Assembly (NCBI GenBank): GCA_031216915.1
Contig: CM062296.1
Span: 665,447,838 to 665,511,837 of the forward strand
Direction: 5' to 3'
Source: Pictodentalium vernedei
Taxonomy: Eukaryota; Mollusca; Scaphopoda; Dentaliida; Dentaliidae
Length of the DNA stretch: 64,000 nucleotides
Positions within the stretch are counted from its first letter, which is position 1. Each line of letters starts with the position of its first letter. The notes under the pieces are model-generated. The model saw nothing but the letters and a program-made list of their open reading frames with translations. It was not told where the DNA came from and searched no databases. This document shows, one piece after another, positions 56,704 through 64,000 of this stretch. The translations under genes were made by a program, and so were the position numbers.

Positions 56704-56711
56704 CGCGCGCT

Positions 56712-57235
56712 ATAATGGACAGTACAGATATTGCAAAACTGCAAACTGATCTAAACGAACTGTATGACTGGAGTGAAAAATGGCTGTTGAAATTCCATCC
56801 AGATAAATGCAAAGTAATGTCAATCAGAAATAGAAATCAACCAGAAACTACCTCAAACTACACCGTGAGACGATATGAAGGAGGAGAAACCAAACTGGAG
56901 AAAATTAAAACTGAAAAGGGCATAGGAGTAACCATCGATCAACATCTCAGCTTTGAACAACATATTCAAAACCAAATTAATAAGGCTAACCAGCTTGTGG
57001 GAATTATAAGAACTTTCATTTATCTTGATCTCGAAACTTTCAGCCTGCTATTTAAAGCTTTAGTGAGCCCACATGTTGAATATGCGGCAACAAATGTGTG
57101 TGGAGTCCATACAGAAAGAAAGATATCACAGACATCGAAAATGTCCAACGACGAGCAACTAAATTGATACCAAATTTAAAACACCTGCCCTATGAAGAAA
57201 GACTAAAAAGACTGAAACTACCAACACTAAAATTA
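56712..57235 (+). pseudogene. LINE 3 reverse transcriptase, C-terminal part
   Basis: MDSTDIAKLQTDLNELYDWS, KWLLKFHPDKCKVMSI and FKALVSPHVEYAAT are standard CR1/Jockey-type RT blocks after FADD. A two-base duplication (GTGTGTGG at about 57,095) shifts the frame. It continues as WSPYRKKDITDIENVQRRAT and LPYEERLKRLKLPTLK, then the sequence is replaced by a minisatellite at about 57,240. The 3' end of the LINE is missing. Confidence 0.88.
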
Positions 57236-57239
57236 GGAT

Positions 57240-57462
57240 GCACACAACCCGCCCCAAGCCGAACCGTCCCCACACTATTTTACCCAAACCGTCCCCAACT
57301 ATTTTACCCAAACCGTCCCCTGGGTCAGTTACCCCAGTTGGCCGACGTAACTCGAACCGTCCCCACTATTTTACCCAAACCGTCCCCACTATTTTACCCA
57401 AACCGTCCCCACTATTTTACCCAAGCCGTCCCCACTATTTTACCCAAGCCGTCCCCAGTTGA
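57240..57462. repeat. 23-bp G/C-strand-biased minisatellite
   Basis: Seven or so copies of ACCGTCCCCACTATTTTACC-CAA, with one interrupted by CTGGGTCAGTTACCCCAG. The minus strand carries repeated GGGGACGG and TTGGGT runs and could form G-quadruplexes. It directly abuts the broken LINE 3 RT. Confidence 0.88.
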
Positions 57463-57734
57463 ATACATGGCGAAGTTACTGTATTTAGGTCTACTCGTAA
57501 TTAATGACTAACAAGACTGAATTATGATTTATTTCAATACAAAATAAAAAATAATAAACATTAAAAACATTGATCATTTTACGTTAAATAGTACTAGCAT
57601 ATTTTACATAATAACATTAATTAAATTTAGAAATTAATTTTGCACATTTTAGAAGTGTCTGTAATAACAATATAATAAAACACTTTGGCCAGCCACTAAT
57701 TTGTCGCGGTTCTCGGGCGAGAAGACCTTGGTTA
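57463..57734. other. AT-rich stretch, nothing recognised
   Basis: Very AT-rich, with AATAAAAAATAATAAACATT-type sequence and no coding similarity. Confidence 0.5.
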
Positions 57735-57985
57735 CTTTAATGGCCACATAGGTGATAAGGAAGAAGGCATAGATGGTGGGGACAAGAAAGTCAACAGGAA
57801 TGGAAGGAAGCTGTTGAACTTCACAAACGAGCTCGGTCTGAAGATTCTGAACAGGGACGCGAGGTGTAAGGGGAAATGGACATGGGAGAGGAACGACAGA
57901 AAATCAATAATCGACTACATTCTCACAGATATCGTTGGTGTAATCGATCTCTCTTCATATGCTTTCCAAATTTCCTCAACCTGAT
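57735..57985 (+). pseudogene. LINE endonuclease fragment
   Basis: A frame without ATG reads YFNGHIGDKEEGIDGGDKKV, GRKLLNFTNELGLKILN, GKWTWERNDRKSIIDYILTD. This is the C-terminal half of an AP-type LINE endonuclease: GDFNGHIG and SxIDYIL are the catalytic blocks. The aspartate of GDFN is replaced by tyrosine. It may belong to the same LINE family as the segments at 61.3-64 kb, but this is not shown. Confidence 0.75.
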
Positions 57986-58194
57986 CATTAAATTTTTTGG
58001 TTTTATTTACCTGTTGTAGTCGCATCGGCCCAAACTGTACATATTGGATAATATGGGGTAAAAACGATGCTTCTTGGTGGAGCAAATATATGATTCTCTC
58101 AGTGCATTTAAAATTACTTAGGGTCCCGAATGGCTTACATTGGTCAAATTTATGGATTCATTCCGCTTCTGGGGTGGGGGTAAAACTAGTTAAA

Positions 58195-59720
58195 ATGAAT
58201 TGACAACAATGAATGTGTGCCGAATTACATTAGTTGTTTATGCATAATTGCGTTTGCGTCAGATTCATCAACCATAGGTGGGACGCCCTTGATTCCTTCT
58301 TGCAAACTCACTTTTTGTGCGTTCACGTCCCTATTTATATTAGCTCATTTGTTGCAAGATGGAATTTATTATCAGTGGTGCCCCCCCCCCCCCCCTCCAT
58401 GCCATTCAATTTCACAATACAACTGCAACAGCACTTTCTGCCTGTCAACGTTCGATACTTTCGCGGCAGGAAGGATTTGCCTTACATCTTTCAGTGCCGC
58501 GGTTTTGTAATAATGGTACATATCACTTGATGACCCTTGCGCAATTAACACTTCCCGTGAACAGTCTTTATTGATATCTGATCGTGAGTCGTACCCGCTT
58601 ACTGCCCCAACCCATCAGTATACAGTATTATAGTTAGAAAATAGGAGATGGGGTCTCGGTCGGATCGCGACTGTGTCGTGTGCCGATCGAGATTTTACCT
58701 CCTCTTTTCTCTTCTGTGTGTCGCTTCCCACGAACAGTCCTTATTGATATCTGATCGTGAGTCGTACCCGCTTACAGCCCCAACCCATCAATATTCAGTA
58801 TTATTGCTTGAATAGGAGATGGGGTCTCGGTCGGATCGCGACTATGTCGTGACATGATCGAGATTTTATCTCCTCTTTTCTCCTCAAAGTGCCGCTACTG
58901 GCGTCACACTGTTACTTCACAGTATTTCGCGTGGATAGTGTTACACTGATAACAGTGAATGTTTGCTGAACTACATTAGTTGTTTATCCACATTTGCGTT
59001 TGCGTCAGATCCATCAACCATAGGTGGGACGCCCTTGACTCCTTCTTGCAAACACATTTTTTGTGTGTTCACGTCCCTATTAATGATAGATAGCTCATTT
59101 GTTGCAAGATGGAATTTATTATCAGGGGTGGGTCCCCCTCCTCCATGCCATTCTATTACACAATACAAATGCAACAACACTTTCTTCCTGCCAACTTTCG
59201 AGACTTTCGTGGCAGGAAGGATTTGCATTTCGTCTTTCAGTACCACGGTCTCGTAATAATGGTACATAACACTTGATGAATCTTGCGCAACTAACACTTC
59301 CCATGAACAGTCCTTGTTGATATCTGATCGTGAGTCGTACCCGCTTACTGCCCCAACCCATCAGTATACAGTATTATAGTTGGAAAATAGGAGATGGGGT
59401 CTCAGTCGGATCGCGACTGTGTCGTGTGCCGATCTAGAATTTATCTCCTCTTTTCTCCTCTAAGTGTCGCTAATGGCCTCACACTGTTACGGTGTTACCT
59501 CACAGCATTTCGCGAGGATAGTGTTACAGATACCGTTTTAGTTTAAATGAATTGATAACAGTGAATGTTTGCTGAACAACTTTATTTGTTTAAGCAGGGT
59601 TGCGTTTGCTTCAGATCCTTCAACCATAGGTGGGACGCCTTCTTTGTACATAACTTGACGAATCTTGTGCAACTCACACTTCCAATGAACAGTCCCTTAT
59701 TGCATTTCAGCAGAGATCAC
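58195..59720. repeat. Large direct duplication, two and a half copies
   Basis: The blocks TTTGCGTCAGATTCATCAAC, CATAGGTGGGACGCC, TTGCAAGATGGAATTTATTA, CTGATCGTGAGTCGTACCCG and AATAGGAGATGGGGTCTC recur at about 58,195-58,930 and 58,950-59,545, and the first blocks again at about 59,550-59,720. Within the first copy, 58,550-58,700 is duplicated again at 58,735-58,885. The section GTCTCGGTCGGATCGCGACT continuing to CCGATCGAGA can form a stem-loop. Short frames are not convincing genes. Confidence 0.8.
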
Positions 59721-60023
59721 TGGTATAATGACAAAACATTACAGTCAATATACCGGCCTAAGTGTACCCCCAAACATTGGCTGATAACAATTCCCTGGAA
59801 TTAATGTATTGATAATCCTCTACTGGTAAACAGACAACTATTGATTTCGCTTAAGCAGACTATAAACTCTACCTCTATACAAACACTACAGTTATTTTGT
59901 ATATATTTTATTACCTTCATATCTTTTTAGTGTCTCATTCGTATATTTTACTTTCAAATCTCTAACACCAATATTCTTTATTCTACACTACATCATTTCT
60001 TCTCAAGCCAGCTTGAATACATT
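59721..60023. other. Stretch upstream of LINE 2, nothing recognised
   Basis: AT-rich sequence without coding similarity. It may include the 5' untranslated part of LINE 2. Confidence 0.4.
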
Positions 60024-60590
60024 TTGCTTCTAAAATTAAAATCATATCTAATGTGTTCAGTTGAATTATACCGTGCCCGGATAGGAAATTTCAACCTTAC
60101 AGTTTATTCCAGCAGCTTAAAGCATTGTTTACCGAAATATAGATCTACGTGCATCTTATTTTACTTGCTCTTGCGTCTCAGTGGTGCTGAGCTGCATGGA
60201 AGCTTCACTGCCATGTTTGCTTTGTTCTTTGGGCAACCCCCTCACTCAGTAAATTCAACTGAACGAATTACACGTCGCTACAGTTCTCTGTTTGTCCTGA
60301 AGGCTACATCAACACTAAAAGTATTAACTACAGCTTTCCTATCAACGTTGTTTCTCTTCTCTTTAGCCATAAGCTTATTATTGTCAGGTGACCTTGAAAC
60401 TAACCCTGGTCCAAATTCTCTTAATTCAGATGGCAACCTGAATACTCTAAAAATTGTTCATCTTAACATTCAAAGCCTCAAACCTAAACTGGATATTGTA
60501 CAATGTGAATGTACACCGTTTGATATTATACCGTGCAGTCTCGCTCCGGTTTCTGGGGACAGATTGAGGCTCGTCATTGACACGTCCTGA
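60024..60590 (+). pseudogene. 2A-bearing LINE 2, N-terminal ORF with internal deletion
   Basis: The 188-codon ORF starts at an ATG and carries YRARIGNFNLTVYSSSLK (residues 16-33, matching the LINE 1 leader). A hydrophobic segment LSTLFLFSLAISLLL (about 106-120), the 2A-like GDLETNPGP (122-130) and the endonuclease start LKIVHLNIQSLKPKLDIV (about 141-158) follow. After CECTPFDII the sequence leaves the endonuclease and ends within about 25 codons, so the rest of EN and all of RT are deleted. The leader and 2A region are in one uninterrupted frame, unlike LINE 1. On 2A skipping, a leader of about 129 residues would be released. Confidence 0.82.
60376..60413 (+). other. 2A-like ribosome-skipping motif in LINE 2
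   Basis: LLLSGDLETNPGP matches the D-x-E-x-N-P-G-P consensus and follows directly on a hydrophobic segment. Skipping would occur between the final Gly and Pro. Confidence 0.9.
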
Positions 60591-61300
60591 ACTACCCTTG
60601 GAGACCGGAGTGTGACATCGTTGCGAGCTTTTTACATCAGTATAATATCTATGTATCATGTATTCAAACTGATTTCATCTTATTATTTTCTTATTATTTA
60701 GTTAGGTTTTTTTTTGTTTTTCTTTTAATTTTTTTTTCTTCTTTTTCCTTTTTCTTTTGTATTTATCAGCATTCCTGTTCTTCCCTTCTCTTCTTTCTTT
60801 CCCTTTAATTCTAAGTTGAAGTTTAAACAGTTTCACATGTCGTTGCCCGGCGGTCGAGGCTGCCTTCCTCTACTCCGTATTTCTTCTGATGTGTTGCTTA
60901 ACTTATCTGCCAATGATCTTCAATCGTAGCAACTAAGAGCAATTTGATATGCAAATAATGCAATGGAGGGAGGGCCTCGGCCTCCGTGTGTCGGCATGTG
61001 AGCTCTTCACCCGATTCGTACCACCCACAGGAGTAAGTTCAGAAGTTATCAGGGAGACGACTTACATAAGCTTTAAGCTTTCTGTCGAATCCCTCCTTTA
61101 CACAGTAATCTACTTTCATTGTTTTGTGTATACTATTGTATTTAGTGTTGTTCAGAACTTTTGTTACCCTACTGTTATTGTGAAATGTGTACACATGCCA
61201 TTTAGTGAATAAATACTGTTTAAACTAAATCTACCAGCAAAACAAATTTAAATTTCCTTTTTCCGCTCTACTGTTGATTCGTCTGTGCCATCCTGTAACA
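60591..61300. other. Possible 3' remnant of LINE 2, pyrimidine-rich
   Basis: A T/C-rich tract (about 60,700-60,785) and AT-rich sequence up to GTGAATAAATACTG at about 61,207. It could be the 3' untranslated region left after the internal deletion, but I have no intact copy to compare. Confidence 0.35.
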
Positions 61301-61356
61301 GAAATCAACAACTAGATATAAAAAATGCTTTAAATGCAGGATAGTGATAACATTAT

Positions 61357-62036
61357 ATGTTGCAGGTGGTGGAGCCTTTTTGGTATAGGGAGGGGAGGGG
61401 GAACAGAAAGGGGGGGGGGATGAACACAGGAAATGTGTTACGAACCATAGTTGTAAAAAATGGGATAAGGGGGATAAGGAAAAGGGACCAAATATCCACT
61501 TCAATAGGAATAGCATCCCAAGGAAAGCACAGGTACACAAAGTACGATATACAAACATACAGGGACTAGATAATAATGGGACCAGTAGGCGGAAGCCAAT
61601 GAAGCTTGATACTCTGAAAGTGGGTTATAGCAACATCCAGGGTCTCCGCCGGAAAGTAAGTGAAATTGCTACATTGATCGAGGCAGAGGAGTTTGACGTC
61701 ATGGGCTTAAGCGAAACGTAGCAATTTCACTTACTTTCCGGTGGAGACCCTGGATGTTGGTATAACCCACTTTCAGGGTATCAAGGTTCATTGGCTTCCG
61801 CCTACTGGTCCCATTATTATCTAGTCCCTGTATGTTTGTATATCGTACTTTGTGTACCTGTGCTTTCCTTGGGAAGCTACTCCTATTGATTTGGATTTTT
61901 GATCCCTTTTCCTTATCCCCCTTGTCCCAATTTTTACACCTATGGTTCTTGACACATTTCCTGTGATTATTCCCCCCTTCACTGATCCCCCCTCCCCCTC
62001 CCCTCCTTATACCAAAAAAACCCACCACCTGCAACA
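61357..62036. repeat. Head-to-head inverted duplication of a LINE segment
   Basis: The arm 61,357-61,670 (plus) and the arm 61,721-62,036 (minus) are inverted copies at roughly 95% identity near the centre (shared: GTAAGTGAAATTGCTA, GGCGGAAGCCAATGAA, CAGGGACTAGATAATAATGG). A 50-bp spacer unique to the plus arm separates them. Divergence increases in the G-rich outer part. The duplicated segment joins the end of an SGNH domain ORF to the endonuclease start. Confidence 0.88.
61540..61720 (+). pseudogene. LINE 4 endonuclease start, plus-strand copy
   Basis: The frame reads HKVRYTNIQGLDN-like sequence, then LKVGYSNIQGLRRKVSEIAT and LIEAEEFDVMGLSET, ending in TAG at the inversion point. The NIQGL and LSET blocks are the N-terminal signature of LINE AP endonucleases. 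NIQGL occurs twice, about 25 codons apart, an internal duplication shared with the minus-strand copy. Confidence 0.75.
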
Positions 62037-62769
62037 TATTTCTTCCTAAAATCTCTGTACCCCTTCGGCTAAGATGGAGACCATCTCTTCCATATAGGTC
62101 ATTTCTGCCCCAAAACGATCCCCAATTGTCTACAAAGGGTATCCCAAGTTCCTTACAATACTCCCCCAATTCCTCGTTGGTCCCAATGATCCGCGAATTA
62201 CGCTCTCCCCCACCACCTAGTACTGGGAGAAGCCCCGAAACCACTACCTGTGCATTCTTGGCATTCAATTGAGTTATTAAGTCCTTGTAAGTCTCAATAA
62301 GCTGAACTGATTTTCTCTCCCTGATGTTGTTGGTCCCCACGTGTACAACAACCACTGGGCCTGGGCCTGACCCCTTCACTAATCCACCCACTCTGCCCTT
62401 AGGTCCTCCACCCTAGCTCCCGGAAAGCACAAATTGGTCCTGTTGACACTGTCGGGCCCACACACCACCCTATCTAACCCCCGCACTATACTACTCCCTG
62501 CAACCACCAACTGCCTCTTCCTGTCCTTTCCTGTCCTCTTTCCTGTCCTACTACCCATGTTACCACCTCTGTTCCCACTGGACCGGCTCGCAATCTTGCA
62601 CTCCGCCACACTAACCCCCATGCCTACCTCCACCTCTTCAGACCCAACCTGCTCCTCAGACTTCTCGAAATTACCTAACACACTGAATCTATTTTGGACA
62701 CTGCACTCCACCTTCTGCCCACTCCCACTACAAGCCACCTTGTCCTCGTATCTGGTGAACGATAATAAC
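61699..62769 (-). pseudogene. LINE 4 SGNH hydrolase-like protein fused to endonuclease start
   Basis: N-terminal frame (62,769-62,379): after a Ser/Gly-rich start, RQLVVAGSSIVRGLDRVVCG and GARVEDL. Second frame (62,391-61,699): PVVVVHVGTNNIRERKS, VVVSGLLPVLGG, DNWGSFWGRNDLYGRDGLHL. These are the blocks of the SGNH/GDSL hydrolase fold: nucleophile serine in GSS, asparagine in GTNN, and Asp-x-x-His in DGLH. Such esterase domains occur in ORF1 of some LINEs. The second frame then runs through a G-rich linker into VGYTNIQGLHRKVSEIA, the endonuclease start. One frameshift at about 62,385 splits it. The first frame is bounded by TAG upstream and lacks an evident ATG. Confidence 0.8.
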
Positions 62770-62817
62770 TAAGCTCGCACGTCGTTGCCAATGCACCCCG
62801 GCTCCCATGTCCAATGT

Positions 62818-62939
62818 TATTTATTTACTTATTGGTGTTTAAGGTCATATATGAATGCACATGAAGGCTAATTATGACCACAAGACGGATATAAACTCAA
62901 GTTTAGCCAATCATTGATACCCATGTTGCCCATTTTAGA
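62818..62939 (-). mobile_element. Partial SINE related to 39,059-39,294
   Basis: TTATTGGTGTTTAAGG, GGCTAATTATGACCACAA and GTTGCCCATTTTAGA match the 3' half of the SINE at 39,059. It lacks the A/B-box part and abuts the LINE RT with no visible duplication. Confidence 0.65.
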
Positions 62940-64000
62940 TGTTAAAAAGGCATACGATAGAGTATGGAGGGAGGGCATGTGGCACAAGCTGGAGGCTCTG
63001 GGCTTGGGGGTCGAGTTTGTTGGGATTATGAGAGCATTATATAAAGATGTACAGAGTGAACTTAGCCTGGGAAACATTACAACAAAACGCGTGCCTATGG
63101 AGATAGGCCTAAAACAGGGGTGTATCCTTTCGCCAATTCCTTTTGCATTGTACATCAAAGCTTTAGGAGATGAAGTCCTGCATAGCGACGAGGGGGTTGC
63201 AGTTGGTGACTTGAAGATCCCAGGGCTATTTTTTGCAGACAATATGGTGCTAGTGTCAGAAAGCGAAGAGGGGCTAGCGAGGATGCTGGGAATTGTTGGG
63301 AAATATGGGAGCAAATGGAGACTCGAACTTAATGAAAGCAAGAGCAAAGTTATATCCGTAGGCCGCAAAGTGGACCACACTCGAAGGTGGAGAGTGGGGG
63401 AGTTCTGCATTCCGGGAGGTAGCAGTAGACTTCTTAGTGTAGGAGAGACTAGCGACTATGAGTACCTGGGGGTAAATATAAACATAACAGGAAGAGGCAT
63501 CTACCGAAACCACACAAATAAATTGATTCTGAAGGGGAAGCGAATCCTTAACCAAATGAAACTTATAGGGAGAAACAGTTTCAATAAGGTTTTCGTGGGG
63601 AAAACTATTTGGGAAATGGTGGGTCTGCCAAGTATAACATACGGTACGGAAGTTGTACCCCTAAACCACACGGATGTTAAGAGCTTGGAAATCCTGCAGA
63701 ACGATGCAGGCCGATGGATAACAGGCTCGAGTAATGCCGCAGCGCTAGAAGCGATCGGGGAGGGGGGGGGGGGGGGGGGGCTTGGGTGGATGAGGATCAA
63801 GGACAGGATAGACCTATTGAAACTCGGTTATCTTAATTATTTGGTAAATCTCCCCGATAGCCGATGGTGTAAAGTAATGTTCCTGAGAACTTTCAACTCA
63901 AATATCAAGACGGGGTGGATGGTCCAAGTGAGGGAGCTAGTAGAAAACTACTCTTTGGAGATTTCGGACCTTGACGTTGGGGCAAACCAGGGCAAAAAGA
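62935..64000 (+). CDS. LINE reverse transcriptase, 5'-truncated, open to window end
   Basis: One frame is open for all 355 codons and runs off the window. It starts without ATG at LDVKKAYDRVW (RT motif A). Then come EIGLKQGCILSPIPFALYI (motif B), GLFFADNMVLVSESEEG (motif C) and LNESKSKVISVG. A long C-terminal part follows, with ITYGTEVVPL and LGWMRIKDRIDLLKLGYLNY. The motif B type (KQGCxLSP) separates it from the CR1-type LINEs of this window. Motif C is FADN where FADD is required, so the second catalytic aspartate is lost. A 19-base G-run (63,762-63,780) is translated in frame as six glycines. The absence of stops suggests a young or mildly damaged copy. Confidence 0.88.

Larger units (their letters stand above)
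53931..56711. mobile_element. Insertion in LINE 3 with two minisatellites and terminal hairpin
   Basis: This 2.8-kb block separates KLYKH (53,930) from MDSTDIAKLQTDLNEL (56,715), which are adjacent in LINE RTs. It contains a 22-bp minisatellite (54,593-54,707), the 128-bp array (54,935-56,210) and, nine bases before its right end, the hairpin AAAGCAGCCCTTCGGGCTGC continuing TTT. ATAAT occurs at both junctions. The hairpin near one end recalls rolling-circle elements; I recognise no transposase. It may be composite rather than one element. Confidence 0.55.

Noticed and set aside
53931..56711. Reading this block as a host promoter or CpG island because of CRE/E-box motifs
   Set aside because: It is a tandem array inside an insertion that interrupts a LINE; there is no adjacent host gene.
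58620..58885. 5S rRNA, snRNA or tRNA gene in the duplicated GC-rich block
   Set aside because: A stem-loop is visible but no A/C or A/B box order, no cloverleaf and no match to conserved snRNA sites that I can recognise.

Overview
This is eukaryotic repeat-rich DNA, almost certainly from a marine invertebrate animal. The evidence is DIRS-type tyrosine-recombinase retrotransposons, CR1-type LINEs carrying 2A-like peptides, a BED-finger hAT transposon, piggyBac-like and palindromic MITEs, and many minisatellite-bearing elements ending in GACA/GACGGACA microsatellites and a hairpin. The style of these arrays (for example monomers reading 'aagggccataactct' followed by 'gacggacagac') resembles bivalve or other mollusc genomes as I remember them. 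That is an impression, not a proof, and other lophotrochozoans or deuterostomes are not excluded. I recognise no host gene exon, no rRNA, no convincing tRNA gene and no CRISPR array. Essentially all recognisable coding sequence belongs to transposable elements.

Layout. 1-1.69 kb: no gene, two short hairpin families. 1.69-9.56 kb: DIRS element A (minus strand; decayed gag, RT-RNase H and tyrosine recombinase; inverted terminal repeats and an internal complementary region), with a minisatellite element nested at 7.6-9.03 kb. 9.8-13.2 kb: two rolling-circle-like minisatellite elements (E1, E2), then a smaller array. 13.38-13.61 kb: TTAA-flanked MITE. 14.07-20.52 kb: a third such element (E3), split at 14,840-19,460 by a hAT transposon with a complete 674-codon transposase ORF and a perfect 8-bp target duplication; the hAT itself holds three fold-back MITEs. 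20.78-22.15 kb: non-autonomous TIR element. 22.3-23.7 kb: E4. 25.26-25.68 kb: small TIR element. 26-34.25 kb: two minisatellite arrays, the second split precisely by DIRS element B (26,945-33,871). 35.78-36.3 kb: another array. 38.76-40.71 kb: E5, with a tRNA-type SINE inserted. 42.67-44.50 kb: E6, uninterrupted.

45.29-50.16 kb: a CR1-like LINE on the minus strand with EN, RT and a 2A-like motif, cut by a 1,285-bp non-autonomous hAT with an 8-bp duplication. 51.1-52.9 kb: a MITE, a diverged inverted duplication and a piggyBac-like MITE with a paralogous empty site. 53.7-57.2 kb: a LINE reverse transcriptase broken at its FADD motif by an insertion that contains a ten-copy 128-bp array. 57.26-57.46 kb: G/C-rich 23-bp minisatellite. 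57.7 kb: endonuclease fragment. 58.2-59.7 kb: a large direct duplication. 60.0-60.6 kb: a second 2A-bearing LINE 5' end. 61.3-62.8 kb: an inverted duplication of a LINE segment encoding an SGNH hydrolase-like domain and the start of an endonuclease. 62.9-64 kb: an open LINE reverse transcriptase running off the window.

The genes do not form a host pathway; the region is a layered record of transposition. The nesting order can be read directly from target-site duplications and paralogous empty sites. The points I consider most worth following are the minisatellite elements with a common terminal architecture (six copies of one family here), the pair of DIRS elements with readable integration junctions, the intact hAT, and the conserved leader/hydrophobic/2A N-terminus shared by two different LINEs.
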